DNA of 64,000 nucleotides from Sulfitobacter marinus (GCF_900116285.1 NZ_FPAJ01000006.1:1-64000), one strand, 5' to 3'. Counted from the stretch's first letter, positions 1 through 8,746 are shown. Program-made: numbers and translations. Notes: generated from the sequence alone by a model not told the origin.

Positions 1-89
1 AGAGCCTGAGGTGTGGTGGCATTGAATGCGCCGCGATAGGCTTTGCCAATCGGGGTGCGGGCTGTGGATACGATTACTGCGTCACGCAT
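1..89 (-). CDS. Acetyl-CoA acyltransferase (thiolase), N-terminal fragment cut by window edge
   Basis: Only the first 29 codons are inside the window. They read MRDAVIVSTARTPIGKAYRG..., the typical thiolase N-terminus (STARTPIGK). The ATG follows a GGGAGAT ribosome site. It is the last visible gene of the minus-strand operon that starts at 4171, 26 bases after the preceding SDR. Thiolases cleave 3-ketoacyl-CoA with free CoA, the last step of a beta-oxidation turn, and this fits the dehydrogenases and SDRs upstream. The catalytic Cys and His lie outside the window, so degradative versus biosynthetic type cannot be decided. Confidence 0.8.
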   Translation of the reverse strand, partial: MRDAVIVSTARTPIGKAYRGAFNATTPQA

Positions 90-115
90 GGTGATCTCCC
101 TTTAAATTTAATCTG

Positions 116-1045
116 TTAGCCCCAATCCAGATCAAGACCTTGGGCCTTGGCTGCATTGAGCGCGTACTTCTTGGTCTGGCTAAAGGCATCGGTCAGCTCT
201 TGCTGGCCTGCCTCGTTCGTGATTTTGTCGAATGCAGCTGCGACGCCCTCAGGGGTATTGTCCTGACCGGTCAACGTCACGCCTTCCGTTTCGTAAACCC
301 GTGTCTGGGCAAAGCTGCCTGCCCCTGCGCCAAGGATCACCCGGCTGGGGCCGTCCTCGCTAACAAGGTATAGCAGGCCAGGGGTAATGGTTTCAGGGGC
401 CAGCAATTCCTGCGCCTGTTCGGGCAGCAAATCGGCGGTCATCCGGGTCGCGGCCGTGGGGGCCAGCGTGTTGACGCGGATATTATCGCGCGCGCCTTCC
501 AGATGCAGGACGTTCATCAAGCCCATCATCGCCGCCTTGGCCGCCCCATAGTTGGACTGGCCAAAGTTGCCATAAAGCCCCGACGCCGACGACGTCAGCA
601 CGATGCGTCCGTATTTCTGTTGGCGCATGATCGGCCAGCACGCGTGGGTCACATTGGCAGAGCCGATCAGATGGACGTCAACGACTTTGCGGAAATCAGA
701 CATCTCCATCTTGGAAAACGTTTTGTCGCGCAGGATACCGGCGTTGTTCACCAAGATATCGATGCGTCCCCATGCCTCCATCACCTGTGCGACCATATCG
801 GCCACGCCAACCTCGTCCGACACATCGCAACCGTGGGCCATCGCCTCGCCACCCGCATCGCGGATTTCTTGTGCGACGGCTTCGGCGGCGGCAGAGGATG
901 CCCCCTGCCCGTCTGTTGTCACGCCCAGATCGTTAACCATAACGCGCGCGCCACGTGCGGCCAGCCCCAAGGCGTGGCTGCGGCCAAGACCCGTACCGGC
1001 ACCTGTGACAATCGCCACGCGGTTATCAAATCGGATGTCCATCAT
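116..1045 (-). CDS. SDR-family (3R)-hydroxyacyl-CoA dehydrogenase, MFE-2-like
   Basis: A 309-residue classical short-chain dehydrogenase. The NAD-binding TGAGTGLG motif is near residues 15-22, NNAG is near residue 100, and the catalytic YxxxK (YGAAK) is near 168. The longer than usual length and the insertion after the Rossmann start (VMVNDLGV...) resemble the dehydrogenase unit of peroxisomal multifunctional enzyme 2, which oxidises (3R)-hydroxyacyl-CoA. Two ATGs in tandem (1045 and 1042) follow AAGGGG; I use the first. It lies 6 bases after the upstream SDR gene and 26 before the thiolase. The expected role is the third step of an acyl-CoA beta-oxidation cycle. The chain or side-chain substrate is not readable from sequence. 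Confidence 0.8.
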   Translation of the reverse strand: MMDIRFDNRVAIVTGAGTGLGRSHALGLAARGARVMVNDLGVTTDGQGASSAAAEAVAQEIRDAGGEAMAHGCDVSDEVGVADMVAQVMEAWGRIDILVNNAGILRDKTFSKMEMSDFRKVVDVHLIGSANVTHACWPIMRQQKYGRIVLTSSASGLYGNFGQSNYGAAKAAMMGLMNVLHLEGARDNIRVNTLAPTAATRMTADLLPEQAQELLAPETITPGLLYLVSEDGPSRVILGAGAGSFAQTRVYETEGVTLTGQDNTPEGVAAAFDKITNEAGQQELTDAFSQTKKYALNAAKAQGLDLDWG

Positions 1046-1051
1046 CGCCCC

Positions 1052-1873
1052 TTAGTGCAGTGCTTGTTCAAAGATGTTCGGCCCGCTCATCACGTTGATG
1101 CCACCGCTGACCGGAATGACAGCGCCGGTGATATAGGCACCGCCAATACCGCAAAGAAACAGCATACAGCCCGCGATGTCAGTATCAGTTCCTACGCGAC
1201 GCAGCGGCACGTCTTGGCCCACCTTGCTGCGCATATCTTTGTCATGGGTGGCAAACGCCGTCATGCGCGACACGAACGGCCCCGGTGCCAAGGCGTTCAC
1301 GGTGATCGCGTCACCCGCCAGTTCCTTGGCCAGAATTTTGCTTAGGTGGATCACAGCGGCCTTGGACGCGGAATAGCTATAGGCACCATCGCCCATCTCG
1401 CGTTCGCCCATGACCGACCCGACATTCACAACCCGCGCAGGGTCTTCGATGGTCGCGTGTTTCTTGAGCATGGGCAGCAGCTTTTGCGTCAGATCGAACA
1501 GGCCCGCCACATTCACCGCCATCACCTTTTCCCAAGCCTTGAACGGGAAGTCGCCCATGGGTGCGCCCCATGTAATACCAGCGTTATTCATCAGGATATC
1601 AAGGCGATCTGTATGGGCCTTCACGGCCTCCACCATTGCATCCACGCCCTCCTCGGTGCCGACATCGCCCGCAAAGCCGATGGCCTTGCCGCTGGCACCC
1701 ATGGCGTTCAGCTCTTTCGCGACAGCCTCGCAGGCATCACCCTTGCGGCTGGCAATCAGCACGGTCGCGCCTGCACGCACCAAACCTTCGGCGGCCATAC
1801 GGCCAATGCCTGTCGCACCACCTGTGACAAGGGCAGTTTTACCCTCAAGACCGAAAAGTGTATTGATATCCAT
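1052..1873 (-). CDS. SDR-family oxidoreductase
   Basis: A 273-residue classical SDR with TGGATGIG near residues 17-24, NNAG near 95 and YSASK near 165. Overall it resembles gluconate-5-dehydrogenase/3-oxoacyl reductase-like SDRs, but those names are often wrong for SDRs inside acyl-CoA operons. The start follows GAGG and lies 3 bases after the stop of the acyl-CoA dehydrogenase gene, so co-translation is likely. In this operon it is probably a second alcohol dehydrogenase acting on a CoA ester or on a ring or side-chain alcohol. Substrate unknown. Confidence 0.75.
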   Translation of the reverse strand: MDINTLFGLEGKTALVTGGATGIGRMAAEGLVRAGATVLIASRKGDACEAVAKELNAMGASGKAIGFAGDVGTEEGVDAMVEAVKAHTDRLDILMNNAGITWGAPMGDFPFKAWEKVMAVNVAGLFDLTQKLLPMLKKHATIEDPARVVNVGSVMGEREMGDGAYSYSASKAAVIHLSKILAKELAGDAITVNALAPGPFVSRMTAFATHDKDMRSKVGQDVPLRRVGTDTDIAGCMLFLCGIGGAYITGAVIPVSGGINVMSGPNIFEQALH

Positions 1874-1876
1874 GGC

Positions 1877-2992
1877 TTAAAATCCTCTGTGCTTGGCGAC
1901 TTGGTTCGCGTGATAACCGTAATCGCCCAGCCACTCAGCACCCACACGGGCGCGTTTCATATAAAATCCGATGTCATAAGCGTCGGTCATGCCAATCCCG
2001 CCATGCATCTGAACACCCTCTTGCACCGCCAGTTGTGCTGTCGATGTGGCGCGGGCTTTGGCCAGTGATACGGCCATGATGGCGTTATCCGGGTCTTCGT
2101 CCAACAAGCGGCCTGCATTCACGATCGCAGACGCTGTCACTTCGATCTCGCACCACAAATGCGCAGCGCGGTGTTGCAACGCCTGAAAGTTACCGATGAC
2201 AGTGCCGAATTGCTTGCGCTCTTTCAGGTAGGCGACCGTCATGCCAAAGGCACCGGCCGACAGCCCGGCCATTTCAGCGGCCAACGCTGCCTGACCTGCT
2301 TCAATGGCGGGTTTCAACACGCTCATCGCGCTGTCCACTTGACCCAAGACATCTTCGCCCGTCGCCTCGACATTGTCGAAATCGATCCGCGCGGAATCCC
2401 GTGCGTCGATCATGTTTTGCGCGTTGCGGGTGATACCTGCGCGGTCAGCCGGGATATCGAACAGGGTCAAACCGTCATCGGTTTTCGCCAGCACCAGCAA
2501 ACGGTCGGCCAATGCGCCATCGACGACGAATGTTTTCTTACCGCTGAGCCGGAAACCATTCCCCTCGCGCGTTGCAACCATCGATGTCGCTTCGGGGTTG
2601 AACTTTGACGTCTCGTCGACCGCGAGCGCATAGGTCACATCGCCCGTGGCAATTGCGGCAAGCGCCTTTTCCGCCCGCGCATCGCTGACATTGCGCAGCG
2701 CAGTCGCGGCAATCACGGCTGTCGACAAAAACGGGCTGACGACCAATGTTTTGCCCATCTCATGCGCCAGAACGCCCGCAGCGGCATGGCCCATGTCGGA
2801 CCCACCGGCGGATTCAGGGACCAGCACACCGGCCCAGCCCATGTCGGCCATTTCTTTCCACATCTTCGCATCATGGGTTTTGCCCGCATCGCGCAGATCA
2901 CGGAACGCTTTGACGGGGGCGGATTTATCCAGAAACCCCCGCGCCGCATCGGCTAGCATGGTTTCGTCTTCGGTCATTACCAAGTTTGCCAT
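1877..2992 (-). CDS. Acyl-CoA dehydrogenase, subunit lacking the usual catalytic Glu
   Basis: 371 residues with the acyl-CoA dehydrogenase fold: a helical N-terminal domain, a central beta domain and a C-terminal helical domain with the FAD-contact signature QMHGGIGM near residues 328-335. In homotetrameric short/medium-chain enzymes the catalytic Glu follows this signature (GGxGYxxE). Here the aligned stretch is GGIGMTDAYD, with Ala at the Glu position. The gene is 3 bases downstream of a second, different acyl-CoA dehydrogenase gene. Adjacent, unlike acyl-CoA dehydrogenases with complementary defects are typical of alpha2beta2 heteromers acting on bulky steroid or bile-acid side chains. I infer that arrangement here, but the sequence does not prove it. 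Confidence 0.85.
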   Translation of the reverse strand: MANLVMTEDETMLADAARGFLDKSAPVKAFRDLRDAGKTHDAKMWKEMADMGWAGVLVPESAGGSDMGHAAAGVLAHEMGKTLVVSPFLSTAVIAATALRNVSDARAEKALAAIATGDVTYALAVDETSKFNPEATSMVATREGNGFRLSGKKTFVVDGALADRLLVLAKTDDGLTLFDIPADRAGITRNAQNMIDARDSARIDFDNVEATGEDVLGQVDSAMSVLKPAIEAGQAALAAEMAGLSAGAFGMTVAYLKERKQFGTVIGNFQALQHRAAHLWCEIEVTASAIVNAGRLLDEDPDNAIMAVSLAKARATSTAQLAVQEGVQMHGGIGMTDAYDIGFYMKRARVGAEWLGDYGYHANQVAKHRGF

Positions 2993-2995
2993 GAT

Positions 2996-4171
2996 TTATG
3001 CCCCCAGCCCAAGAACGCGACGCGATACGATGCTCAGCATCACCTCGGATGTGCCGCCTTCGATGGAATTCGCTTTGGTACGCAGCCAATCCGCAGGACG
3101 GTTACCCAAAGGGCCGTCCCATTCCAACGCATCAGACCCGCCCGCAGCCATCAGCAACTCGTGGCGTTGCTTGTTCAGTTCGGTGCCCATGTATTTTAGC
3201 ATCGCCGATGCATCACCTGCACCGGTTCCAGCCTCGGCTTGGTCTTTGTAACGCTCCAGCGTCAACCCGGTGGCCAGTGCGTCGACCTCGCAACGCATTG
3301 CATCGGCGCGCAGGGTTGTTTCCATTTCCTGACCTTCGCCCAGAGATTCATTCAGCACCGCGCCCAAAGCACGCCCACCTGACAGACCCTGACCGCCGCC
3401 CGAGATCATCTCGCGTTCGTGGGTCAGCAGGTATTTCGCAACGTCCCAGCCCCGGTTTTCGGTGCCAACGATCTGGTGCTTTGGCACCTTCACATCGGTA
3501 AAGAACGTTTCGCAGAAAACCGACGCGCCCGAGATCAGTTTGATCGGCCGTGTTTCAACGCCTGCGTCTTCCATGTTGATCAGCAGGAAGGAAATGCCTT
3601 TGTGTTTGGGCGCTTCGCGGTCTGTGCGGATTAGCGCGAAAATCCAATCAGCCTTATCGGCGTAAGAGGTCCAGATTTTCTGGCCGTTTACCAGCCAGTG
3701 GTCGCCCTTGTCTTCGCCTTTGGTTTGAACGCTGGCCAAATCCGACCCGGCACCCGGCTCGGAATAGCCTTGGCACCAGCGGATTTCACCGCGGGCGATC
3801 GGCGGCAAATAATGCAGTTTTTGTTCGTGCGACCCAAAGTGCAGCAAGGCGGGTCCAAGCATCCAGATGCCAAAGCTGTCCAGCGGACTGCGGGCACCGA
3901 TACGGTCCATTTCTTCTTTGAAAATCTTTTCCTGCGCGCGGTTTAGCCCGGCACCGCCGTATTCGACCGGCCATGTGGGCACAGTGTACCCTTTAGATGC
4001 AGCGCGTTCCATCCAGTCGCGTTGTGCGTCTGATGCAAACTCAAAATTCTTGCCACCCCAACAAATGGATGATTCACTGGCTTCGCCACCGCGCATTTCG
4101 GCCGGGCAATTTGCCTCTAGCCAGTCGCGCAGTTCAACTCGGAAACCCTCCAGCTCCTGATTGGACTGCAT
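2996..4171 (-). CDS. Acyl-CoA dehydrogenase, partner subunit
   Basis: 391 residues counted from the ATG at 4171, which has a strong GAGGGGGG ribosome site; the frame stays open upstream but that part looks non-coding. The N-terminal helical domain is followed by the middle-domain signature WCQGYSEPGAGSDLAS near residues 129-144. The C-terminus ends EGGTSEVMLSIVSRRVLG and lacks the QxxGGxG FAD motif that its neighbour has. An acidic residue in THERE near residue 264 is a candidate catalytic base of the isovaleryl-CoA dehydrogenase type. It is the first gene of the minus-strand operon and divergent from the oxidoreductase at 4299. It is probably an obligate partner of the dehydrogenase at 1877-2992. 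Confidence 0.85.
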   Translation of the reverse strand: MQSNQELEGFRVELRDWLEANCPAEMRGGEASESSICWGGKNFEFASDAQRDWMERAASKGYTVPTWPVEYGGAGLNRAQEKIFKEEMDRIGARSPLDSFGIWMLGPALLHFGSHEQKLHYLPPIARGEIRWCQGYSEPGAGSDLASVQTKGEDKGDHWLVNGQKIWTSYADKADWIFALIRTDREAPKHKGISFLLINMEDAGVETRPIKLISGASVFCETFFTDVKVPKHQIVGTENRGWDVAKYLLTHEREMISGGGQGLSGGRALGAVLNESLGEGQEMETTLRADAMRCEVDALATGLTLERYKDQAEAGTGAGDASAMLKYMGTELNKQRHELLMAAGGSDALEWDGPLGNRPADWLRTKANSIEGGTSEVMLSIVSRRVLGLGA

Positions 4172-4192
4172 CGTATTCTCCCCCCTCAATTT

Positions 4193-4211
4193 TGCGGATA
4201 ACAATTCCGCA
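4193..4211. promoter_or_regulatory. Inverted repeat in divergent promoter region
   Basis: TGCGGA-TAACAAT-TCCGCA is a perfect 6-base inverted repeat with a 7-base spacer. It is followed at 4213-4224 by TGCAA-AA-TTGCA and at 4224-4233 by the palindrome ATTTCGAAAT. All three lie in the 127 bases between the divergent starts at 4171 and 4299. A perfect -35-like TTGACA is at 4238-4243 on the plus strand; the -10 is not obvious. The site is a good operator candidate for a TetR-type regulator shared by both arms. No such regulator is encoded inside the window. Confidence 0.45.
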
Positions 4212-4298
4212 CTGCAAAATTGCATTTCGAAATTCGATTGACAAGACAGTTTCTGACCGCGCCTATTGCTTTGCAAATTCTTGAGGAGGAACGTCGAA

Positions 4299-5297
4299 AT
4301 GAAAGCCATGCTAAGCACCGCACCTGGTGGCCCTGAAACCCTAGAACTGACAGAGCTGCCGCAGCCCGAACCAAAGAAGGGCGAAGTCCGCATTCGGGTC
4401 CGTGCTGCTGGGCTGAATTTCCCTGACACATTGATTATTCAGGATCTTTACCAGATGAAGCCCCCCCGCCCCTTTGCCCCCGGTGGCGAGGTTGCAGGCG
4501 ATATTGATGCGGTTGGTGAAGGGGTCACAAACGTTGCCGTCGGGGACCGCGTGCTGGCGATGACCGGCTTTGGTGGCTTTGCGACAGATATGTGTATTGA
4601 TGCCGGTCGGGTCATGAAAATCCCCGATGCGATGCCATATGACGAAGCGTCATGTTTGGTGCTGACCTACGGCACATCGCATCACGCGTTGAAAAATCGC
4701 GCTGAAATCAAGGCGGGCGAATCTTTGTTGATCCTTGGCGCTGCGGGCGGCGTGGGTGCTGCCGCGATTGAATTGGGCAAGGCTGCCGGTGCCAAAGTGA
4801 TCGCCGCCGTGTCGTCCGAGGAAAAGGCGCAGTTCTGCCGCGACTTGGGGGCCGATGAAACCATCGTCTACAGCCGTGATATGGATGACCGCGCTACGCA
4901 AAAAGAGTTTTCTAACGAGATCAAAAAGCTGGCAGGCGGTGATGGTGTTGATGTCGTTTATGATGCCGTTGGCGGTGCATATGCAGAACCCGCCGTGCGC
5001 GCGTTGGCGTGGAAAGGCCGCTATCTGGTCGTTGGTTTCCCTGCCGGTATCCCAAAAATCCCGTTGAACCTGACATTGCTTAAGGGGTGCCAAATCGTTG
5101 GCGTTTTTTGGGGGGCACACACGGCCCGCGAACCAAAGGCCCATGCCGAAAACATGGCCGACCTGTTCCGCATGTACGCAAGCGGCCAGATCAAACCCCG
5201 CATCTCTGCGCGCTTCCCGTTGGAAAGGGCTGCTGATGCTTTGAACCTCATGCAGGACCGCAAGGTTCTGGGCAAAGTCGTGCTCGACGTTGATTGA
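4299..5297 (+). CDS. Quinone oxidoreductase-like MDR family protein
   Basis: 332 residues from the ATG at 4299, which is preceded by GAGGAGGA; a TTG further upstream is in frame but unlikely. It is a medium-chain dehydrogenase/reductase of the NADPH:quinone oxidoreductase branch. The GroES-like N-terminal domain lacks the Cys/His set for catalytic zinc, and a Rossmann domain has the glycine-rich AAGGVGAAA near residues 150-158. Members reduce quinones or alpha,beta-unsaturated carbonyls and acyl-CoAs with NADPH. As first gene of the plus arm, divergent from acyl-CoA dehydrogenases, it may handle an enoyl intermediate. Substrate not known. Confidence 0.8.
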   Translation: MKAMLSTAPGGPETLELTELPQPEPKKGEVRIRVRAAGLNFPDTLIIQDLYQMKPPRPFAPGGEVAGDIDAVGEGVTNVAVGDRVLAMTGFGGFATDMCIDAGRVMKIPDAMPYDEASCLVLTYGTSHHALKNRAEIKAGESLLILGAAGGVGAAAIELGKAAGAKVIAAVSSEEKAQFCRDLGADETIVYSRDMDDRATQKEFSNEIKKLAGGDGVDVVYDAVGGAYAEPAVRALAWKGRYLVVGFPAGIPKIPLNLTLLKGCQIVGVFWGAHTAREPKAHAENMADLFRMYASGQIKPRISARFPLERAADALNLMQDRKVLGKVVLDVD

Positions 5298-5315
5298 TCC
5301 TGAAAGGAACGTAAT

Positions 5316-6320
5316 ATGACTAACCGACAAATCGTTATCGCCGAGCTGCCGACCGACGCGCTGACCCCCGCACATTTCAAAGAAACCACAACCGATATGC
5401 CCAAGGCTGGCGACGGTCAGGTGGTTCTCAAGGTCATTTTGATGTCCATCGACGCGGCCAACCGGTCGTGGATGAAGGGCGCGACGTACCGCGCCGCCGT
5501 AAATGCCGGTGACCCCATGCCGACCTATGCAATCTGCGAAGTCATCGAAACCAAGTCAGACCGTCTGGCCGTTGGTGATATCGTCGCGGCCGAGGCGACG
5601 TGGTCGGATTACATCGTCGCCGAGGCACGCAAATGCGAAAAGCTGCCCAAGGTGCCAGAGCTGTCCAACCTGATGTCGGTTTACGGCATCGCAGGCAAAA
5701 CCGCCTTTCACGGGCTGATCTCCGTCGGTAAGCCTATTGCGGGTGAAACCGTGTTGGTATCGGCGGCGGCCGGATCGGTCGGCGGCTATGTGGGCCAGAT
5801 TGCCAAGGCGCTTGGGTGTCGCGTTGTCGGGATCGCGGGCGGTGCTGACAAATGCAAATGGGTCAAAGAAGAAATGGGCTTTGACGACTGCATTGATTAT
5901 CGCGCGCCGGGCCTGGGCAAGGCATTGCGCGCGGCCTGCCCTGACGGGGTTGATGTGTATTTCGACAATGTCGGGGGCGCTGTATTGGAAACCGCGCTGT
6001 TCAGCATGAACGAAAAGGGCCGCATCGTCTGCTGCGGTGCCATCAGCCAATACGATACCGAAACACCAACCGGCCCACGCAACCTGCCCGGTCTGGTCGT
6101 GGTCAAACGTCTGCGCATGGAAGGTTTCATCGTAATGGACTGGGCCCATGACGATGCCAAAGCCCTGCGCGCGTTGCAGACTTGGGTCGCAAACGGTCAG
6201 ATCAAGGTCACCGAAGACATTGTCGAAGGTCTGGAGAACGCGCCGCAAGCGTTGATTGGCCTGTTGGCAGGCGAAAACAAGGGCAAGCGTATGGTGCGTG
6301 TTGCCGCTGATCCAGCATAG
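5316..6320 (+). CDS. NADP-dependent oxidoreductase, leukotriene B4 dehydrogenase/CurA-like MDR
   Basis: 334 residues of the zinc-free MDR family that reduces alkenals and alkenones (leukotriene B4 12-hydroxydehydrogenase/curcumin reductase type). The nucleotide-binding motif AAAGSVGGYVGQIAK is near residues 146-160, followed by GCRVVGIAGG and the family-typical YFDNVGG near 213. It starts 18 bases after the preceding MDR gene behind GAAAGGAA and ends 12 bases before the MaoC gene, so all three form one unit. Likely a double-bond reductase for a ketone or enal made in the same pathway. Confidence 0.8.
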   Translation: MTNRQIVIAELPTDALTPAHFKETTTDMPKAGDGQVVLKVILMSIDAANRSWMKGATYRAAVNAGDPMPTYAICEVIETKSDRLAVGDIVAAEATWSDYIVAEARKCEKLPKVPELSNLMSVYGIAGKTAFHGLISVGKPIAGETVLVSAAAGSVGGYVGQIAKALGCRVVGIAGGADKCKWVKEEMGFDDCIDYRAPGLGKALRAACPDGVDVYFDNVGGAVLETALFSMNEKGRIVCCGAISQYDTETPTGPRNLPGLVVVKRLRMEGFIVMDWAHDDAKALRALQTWVANGQIKVTEDIVEGLENAPQALIGLLAGENKGKRMVRVAADPA

Positions 6321-6332
6321 GAGGAAGCCACC

Positions 6333-6803
6333 ATGTCTTCATTGAAAAGAGCAGTTGAGCACAGCGAGACCCTGATCGGAACCGAAGTCGGTGTATCGGA
6401 TTGGATTACCGTTGACCAAGACATGATCGACCAGTTCGCAAAAACGACCCACGATATGCAATGGATCCACATTGATCCTGAACGGGCCGCTGCAGAAACG
6501 CCGTTTGGCGGCACCATTGCCCATGGCTTTTTGACATTGTCGCTGGCCAGCCGCTTTGCCTATGATTGTTTTAACATGATGCCGGGTCAGGTGATGGGCA
6601 TCAATTACGGCATGAATAAAATGCGTTTTTTGCGGCCCGTTGTTGCCGGATCGCGCCTGCGTGGTCGGTTTACCTTGCAAAATGTCACAGCGCGAAATGC
6701 GACAGACATGTTGCGGGAAAATCTACTCACGGTCGAGATCGAAGGCGAGGAAACCCCAGCTTTGATCGCAGAATGGCTGGGACTTGCCGTTTTCAAGGAC
6801 TAG
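6333..6803 (+). CDS. MaoC-like enoyl-CoA hydratase
   Basis: 156 residues with a single hot-dog fold. The hydratase-2 motif is recognisable but altered: THDMQWIH replaces the usual GDxNPxH, keeping the Asp and His. It continues into the typical GTIAHGFLTLSL. These enzymes hydrate trans-2-enoyl-CoA to (3R)-hydroxyacyl-CoA, which would feed the MFE-2-like dehydrogenase at 116-1045. The gene is behind GAGGAAG and is followed by a terminator hairpin, so it is the last gene of the plus arm. Confidence 0.8.
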   Translation: MSSLKRAVEHSETLIGTEVGVSDWITVDQDMIDQFAKTTHDMQWIHIDPERAAAETPFGGTIAHGFLTLSLASRFAYDCFNMMPGQVMGINYGMNKMRFLRPVVAGSRLRGRFTLQNVTARNATDMLRENLLTVEIEGEETPALIAEWLGLAVFKD

Positions 6804-6823
6804 ATCGTTTCGCATTTAGCAAC

Positions 6824-6851
6824 AAAGGCCGCCTTGTATGGGGCAGCCTTT
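6824..6851 (+). terminator. Rho-independent terminator after MaoC gene
   Basis: AAAGGCCGCC and GGCAGCCTTT pair with one mismatch across an 8-base loop, and the 3' arm runs into TTTT. It lies 20 bases after the MaoC stop and before the convergent MFS gene. In reverse orientation the AAAGG arm also gives a T-run, so it may serve both directions. Confidence 0.6.
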
Positions 6852-6878
6852 TGCGTTTCTGGCGCTTAGGCCATTTGC

Positions 6879-8147
6879 CTATTTGTCGGGGGCCGTCACC
6901 GGGGTGGATTGGGCAGTCAAAGGCCCACGTTGACCTTGCACCTGATCGGGCAAAGGCTTGGCCACAGCGGGGCCAAGCTTGCGATACCAGACAAACGACA
7001 AGCACGCAGTGGCACCCATGATCGGGATCAACGTGCCCATCGCAATCACGGCATTCCCCATCAAAGCACCCAGCGACCCCACCAGCAGGCCGGACCCCAT
7101 TTGAATGAACCCCAGCAAGGATGCAGCCGCGCCCGCAGCACGGCCAAACGGGGCAAGAGCGGCCGTCGACATGGCGGGCATCACGAATGCGATGCCAAAG
7201 GAATAGACCCCCACCGGAATCATCACGTGCAAAAAGCTGGGCGACCACATCAGCAAGGTCAACGTTCCGATGCTGCCTAAGGCTACGAACACAAGGCCAG
7301 GGGCCACCAATGCGTTCGCGCCGTATCGTCCCATCAGCTTGCGGCAGATCAGCGAAGCTGCGAAAAAGCTGCCCGATTGCGCCAACATCGACACCCCGAA
7401 TTGCGCGGGGGACAGGCCGACCTCATTCATCAAGATGAACGGTAGAAACGTCGCCTGCGCATAAATCGCACCCAATGCGCCGCCCATGACCAATGACGCT
7501 GAAATAAAGTGCTTGTTGGTCAAGAGCATCTTGTAAGTGCGCCCGAGCGCTGGAAAGTTCAGCCGCGATCGGTCGGGAACAACGGTTTCTTTCAACGCAA
7601 AGATAACGACCGCGATAATCCCGATGCCGAACGCCGTCATTAATAAAAAAATCGACCGCCAGCCGAACAAGGGCAACATCAGACCGCCGATTGAAGGGGC
7701 CAGCGCAGGCCCAAGCGCCAGAATAATCCCGATCAAGTTCATGATCCGCGACGATTGATCATCGGTGAACAGATCACGCACCAACGCGCGTGAAATCGCC
7801 ACCCCGACAGACGCGCCAATCCCTTGGACAAACCGCGCGCCCATCAACACTTCAACCGAGGGGGATAGCATCGCAGCCAGACTTGCAACGCAGTATAGCC
7901 CCATGAATGCAATCGTGACGGGGCGCCGCCCCAACGCATCCGATAGCGGCCCCGCCACCAGTTGCGCACAGGCAAACCCCCCAAAATACAAGGTCAGGGT
8001 CAGCTTGATCACCGATTCAGTTGACCCGAAATGGCGTACGAGCTCGGTCATCGCCGGGGTATAAAGCGCCATGGAAACGGGCCCGATGGCGACCAGCATC
8101 GCGCCGATAATGCTGACCCTGCGTTCGGTCATTATGGGGGCGGTCAT
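6879..8147 (-). CDS. MFS multidrug exporter, Bcr/CflA type
   Basis: 422 residues with about 12 hydrophobic segments. The N-terminus YTPAMTELVRHF matches the Bcr/CflA subfamily of drug:proton antiporters, and the loop motif GPLSDALGRRPV near residues 68-79 is the MFS motif A. It starts inside the end of the upstream MarR gene (4-base ATGA overlap), so the two are co-translated and the transporter is probably repressed by that MarR. The expected role is efflux of small toxic compounds across the inner membrane. Ligand unknown. Confidence 0.85.
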   Translation of the reverse strand: MTAPIMTERRVSIIGAMLVAIGPVSMALYTPAMTELVRHFGSTESVIKLTLTLYFGGFACAQLVAGPLSDALGRRPVTIAFMGLYCVASLAAMLSPSVEVLMGARFVQGIGASVGVAISRALVRDLFTDDQSSRIMNLIGIILALGPALAPSIGGLMLPLFGWRSIFLLMTAFGIGIIAVVIFALKETVVPDRSRLNFPALGRTYKMLLTNKHFISASLVMGGALGAIYAQATFLPFILMNEVGLSPAQFGVSMLAQSGSFFAASLICRKLMGRYGANALVAPGLVFVALGSIGTLTLLMWSPSFLHVMIPVGVYSFGIAFVMPAMSTAALAPFGRAAGAAASLLGFIQMGSGLLVGSLGALMGNAVIAMGTLIPIMGATACLSFVWYRKLGPAVAKPLPDQVQGQRGPLTAQSTPVTAPDK

Positions 8148-8617
8148 ACCGTGTCTTCCGCCTTCGAAGCGGCACCGCGCGGGCCATCAATGTGGGCGCG
8201 CAGCTGGCGCGCGGTTTTGAGGAAAGTTTGCCAATCCTCCGGGCAAAGACCGTTTGAAATCAATTGTTCCGTCCGCTCGCCTGCTTGGGCAATCTGCGCC
8301 AACGTACCCGCCGCTTTCGGGCTAAGCGTCACGATCTTGGCGCGGCGGTCTTTTGGATCAGCTTCCCGCGCAACCAGCCCTGCCGCCTCGAGACGGTCCA
8401 GAAATCCGGTCAGACTCATGGGGGTCATCCCAAGGCTTTCGGCCAACAAGTGCTGGCGGGTGGGACCAGACCGGGCCATATGTGCCATAACGCGCGCCTC
8501 GGCTGCGGTAACGGGCAGCCGACTCGCTTCGATTTCGCGGGCGAATACGCCACGGGTGATCCGCGCAATATCGTTAAATAAAAAACCAAAGCTGTCGGTG
8601 TCTATCTTCGTGCGCAT
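8144..8617 (-). CDS. MarR-family transcriptional regulator
   Basis: 157 residues with a winged helix-turn-helix. The recognition region LLAESLGMTPMSLTGFLDRLEAAGL near residues 58-82 is followed by the wing DPKDRRAKIVTLSPKA, which is diagnostic of MarR. It is the first gene of a two-gene unit with the MFS exporter, the usual arrangement for an autoregulated drug-responsive repressor. No strong ribosome site precedes the ATG at 8617. The upstream 129 bases are AT-rich and hold the promoter, but I did not find a convincing palindrome there. Confidence 0.85.
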   Translation of the reverse strand: MRTKIDTDSFGFLFNDIARITRGVFAREIEASRLPVTAAEARVMAHMARSGPTRQHLLAESLGMTPMSLTGFLDRLEAAGLVAREADPKDRRAKIVTLSPKAAGTLAQIAQAGERTEQLISNGLCPEDWQTFLKTARQLRAHIDGPRGAASKAEDTV

Positions 8618-8746
8618 CAGGGGGGTAACTATCTCTTTGTTAGCTTGCCTTACTATATGTGAGAGTTAGCATCTGTCCCGCCCCTGTCAAATTTTATCGT
8701 TAACGAACTTAACGTAACGAGGCGCAGGGCTGCCCCGGCGGCTGTT

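Noticed and set aside
503..1345. 280-codon plus-strand frame over the two SDR genes
   Set aside because: Shadow of the conserved SDR frames; composition is Arg/His-rich and no motif is present.
4172..4429. 86-residue N-terminal extension of the acyl-CoA dehydrogenase
   Set aside because: It would run through the divergent promoter and into the oxidoreductase gene; the ATG at 4171 has a strong ribosome site.
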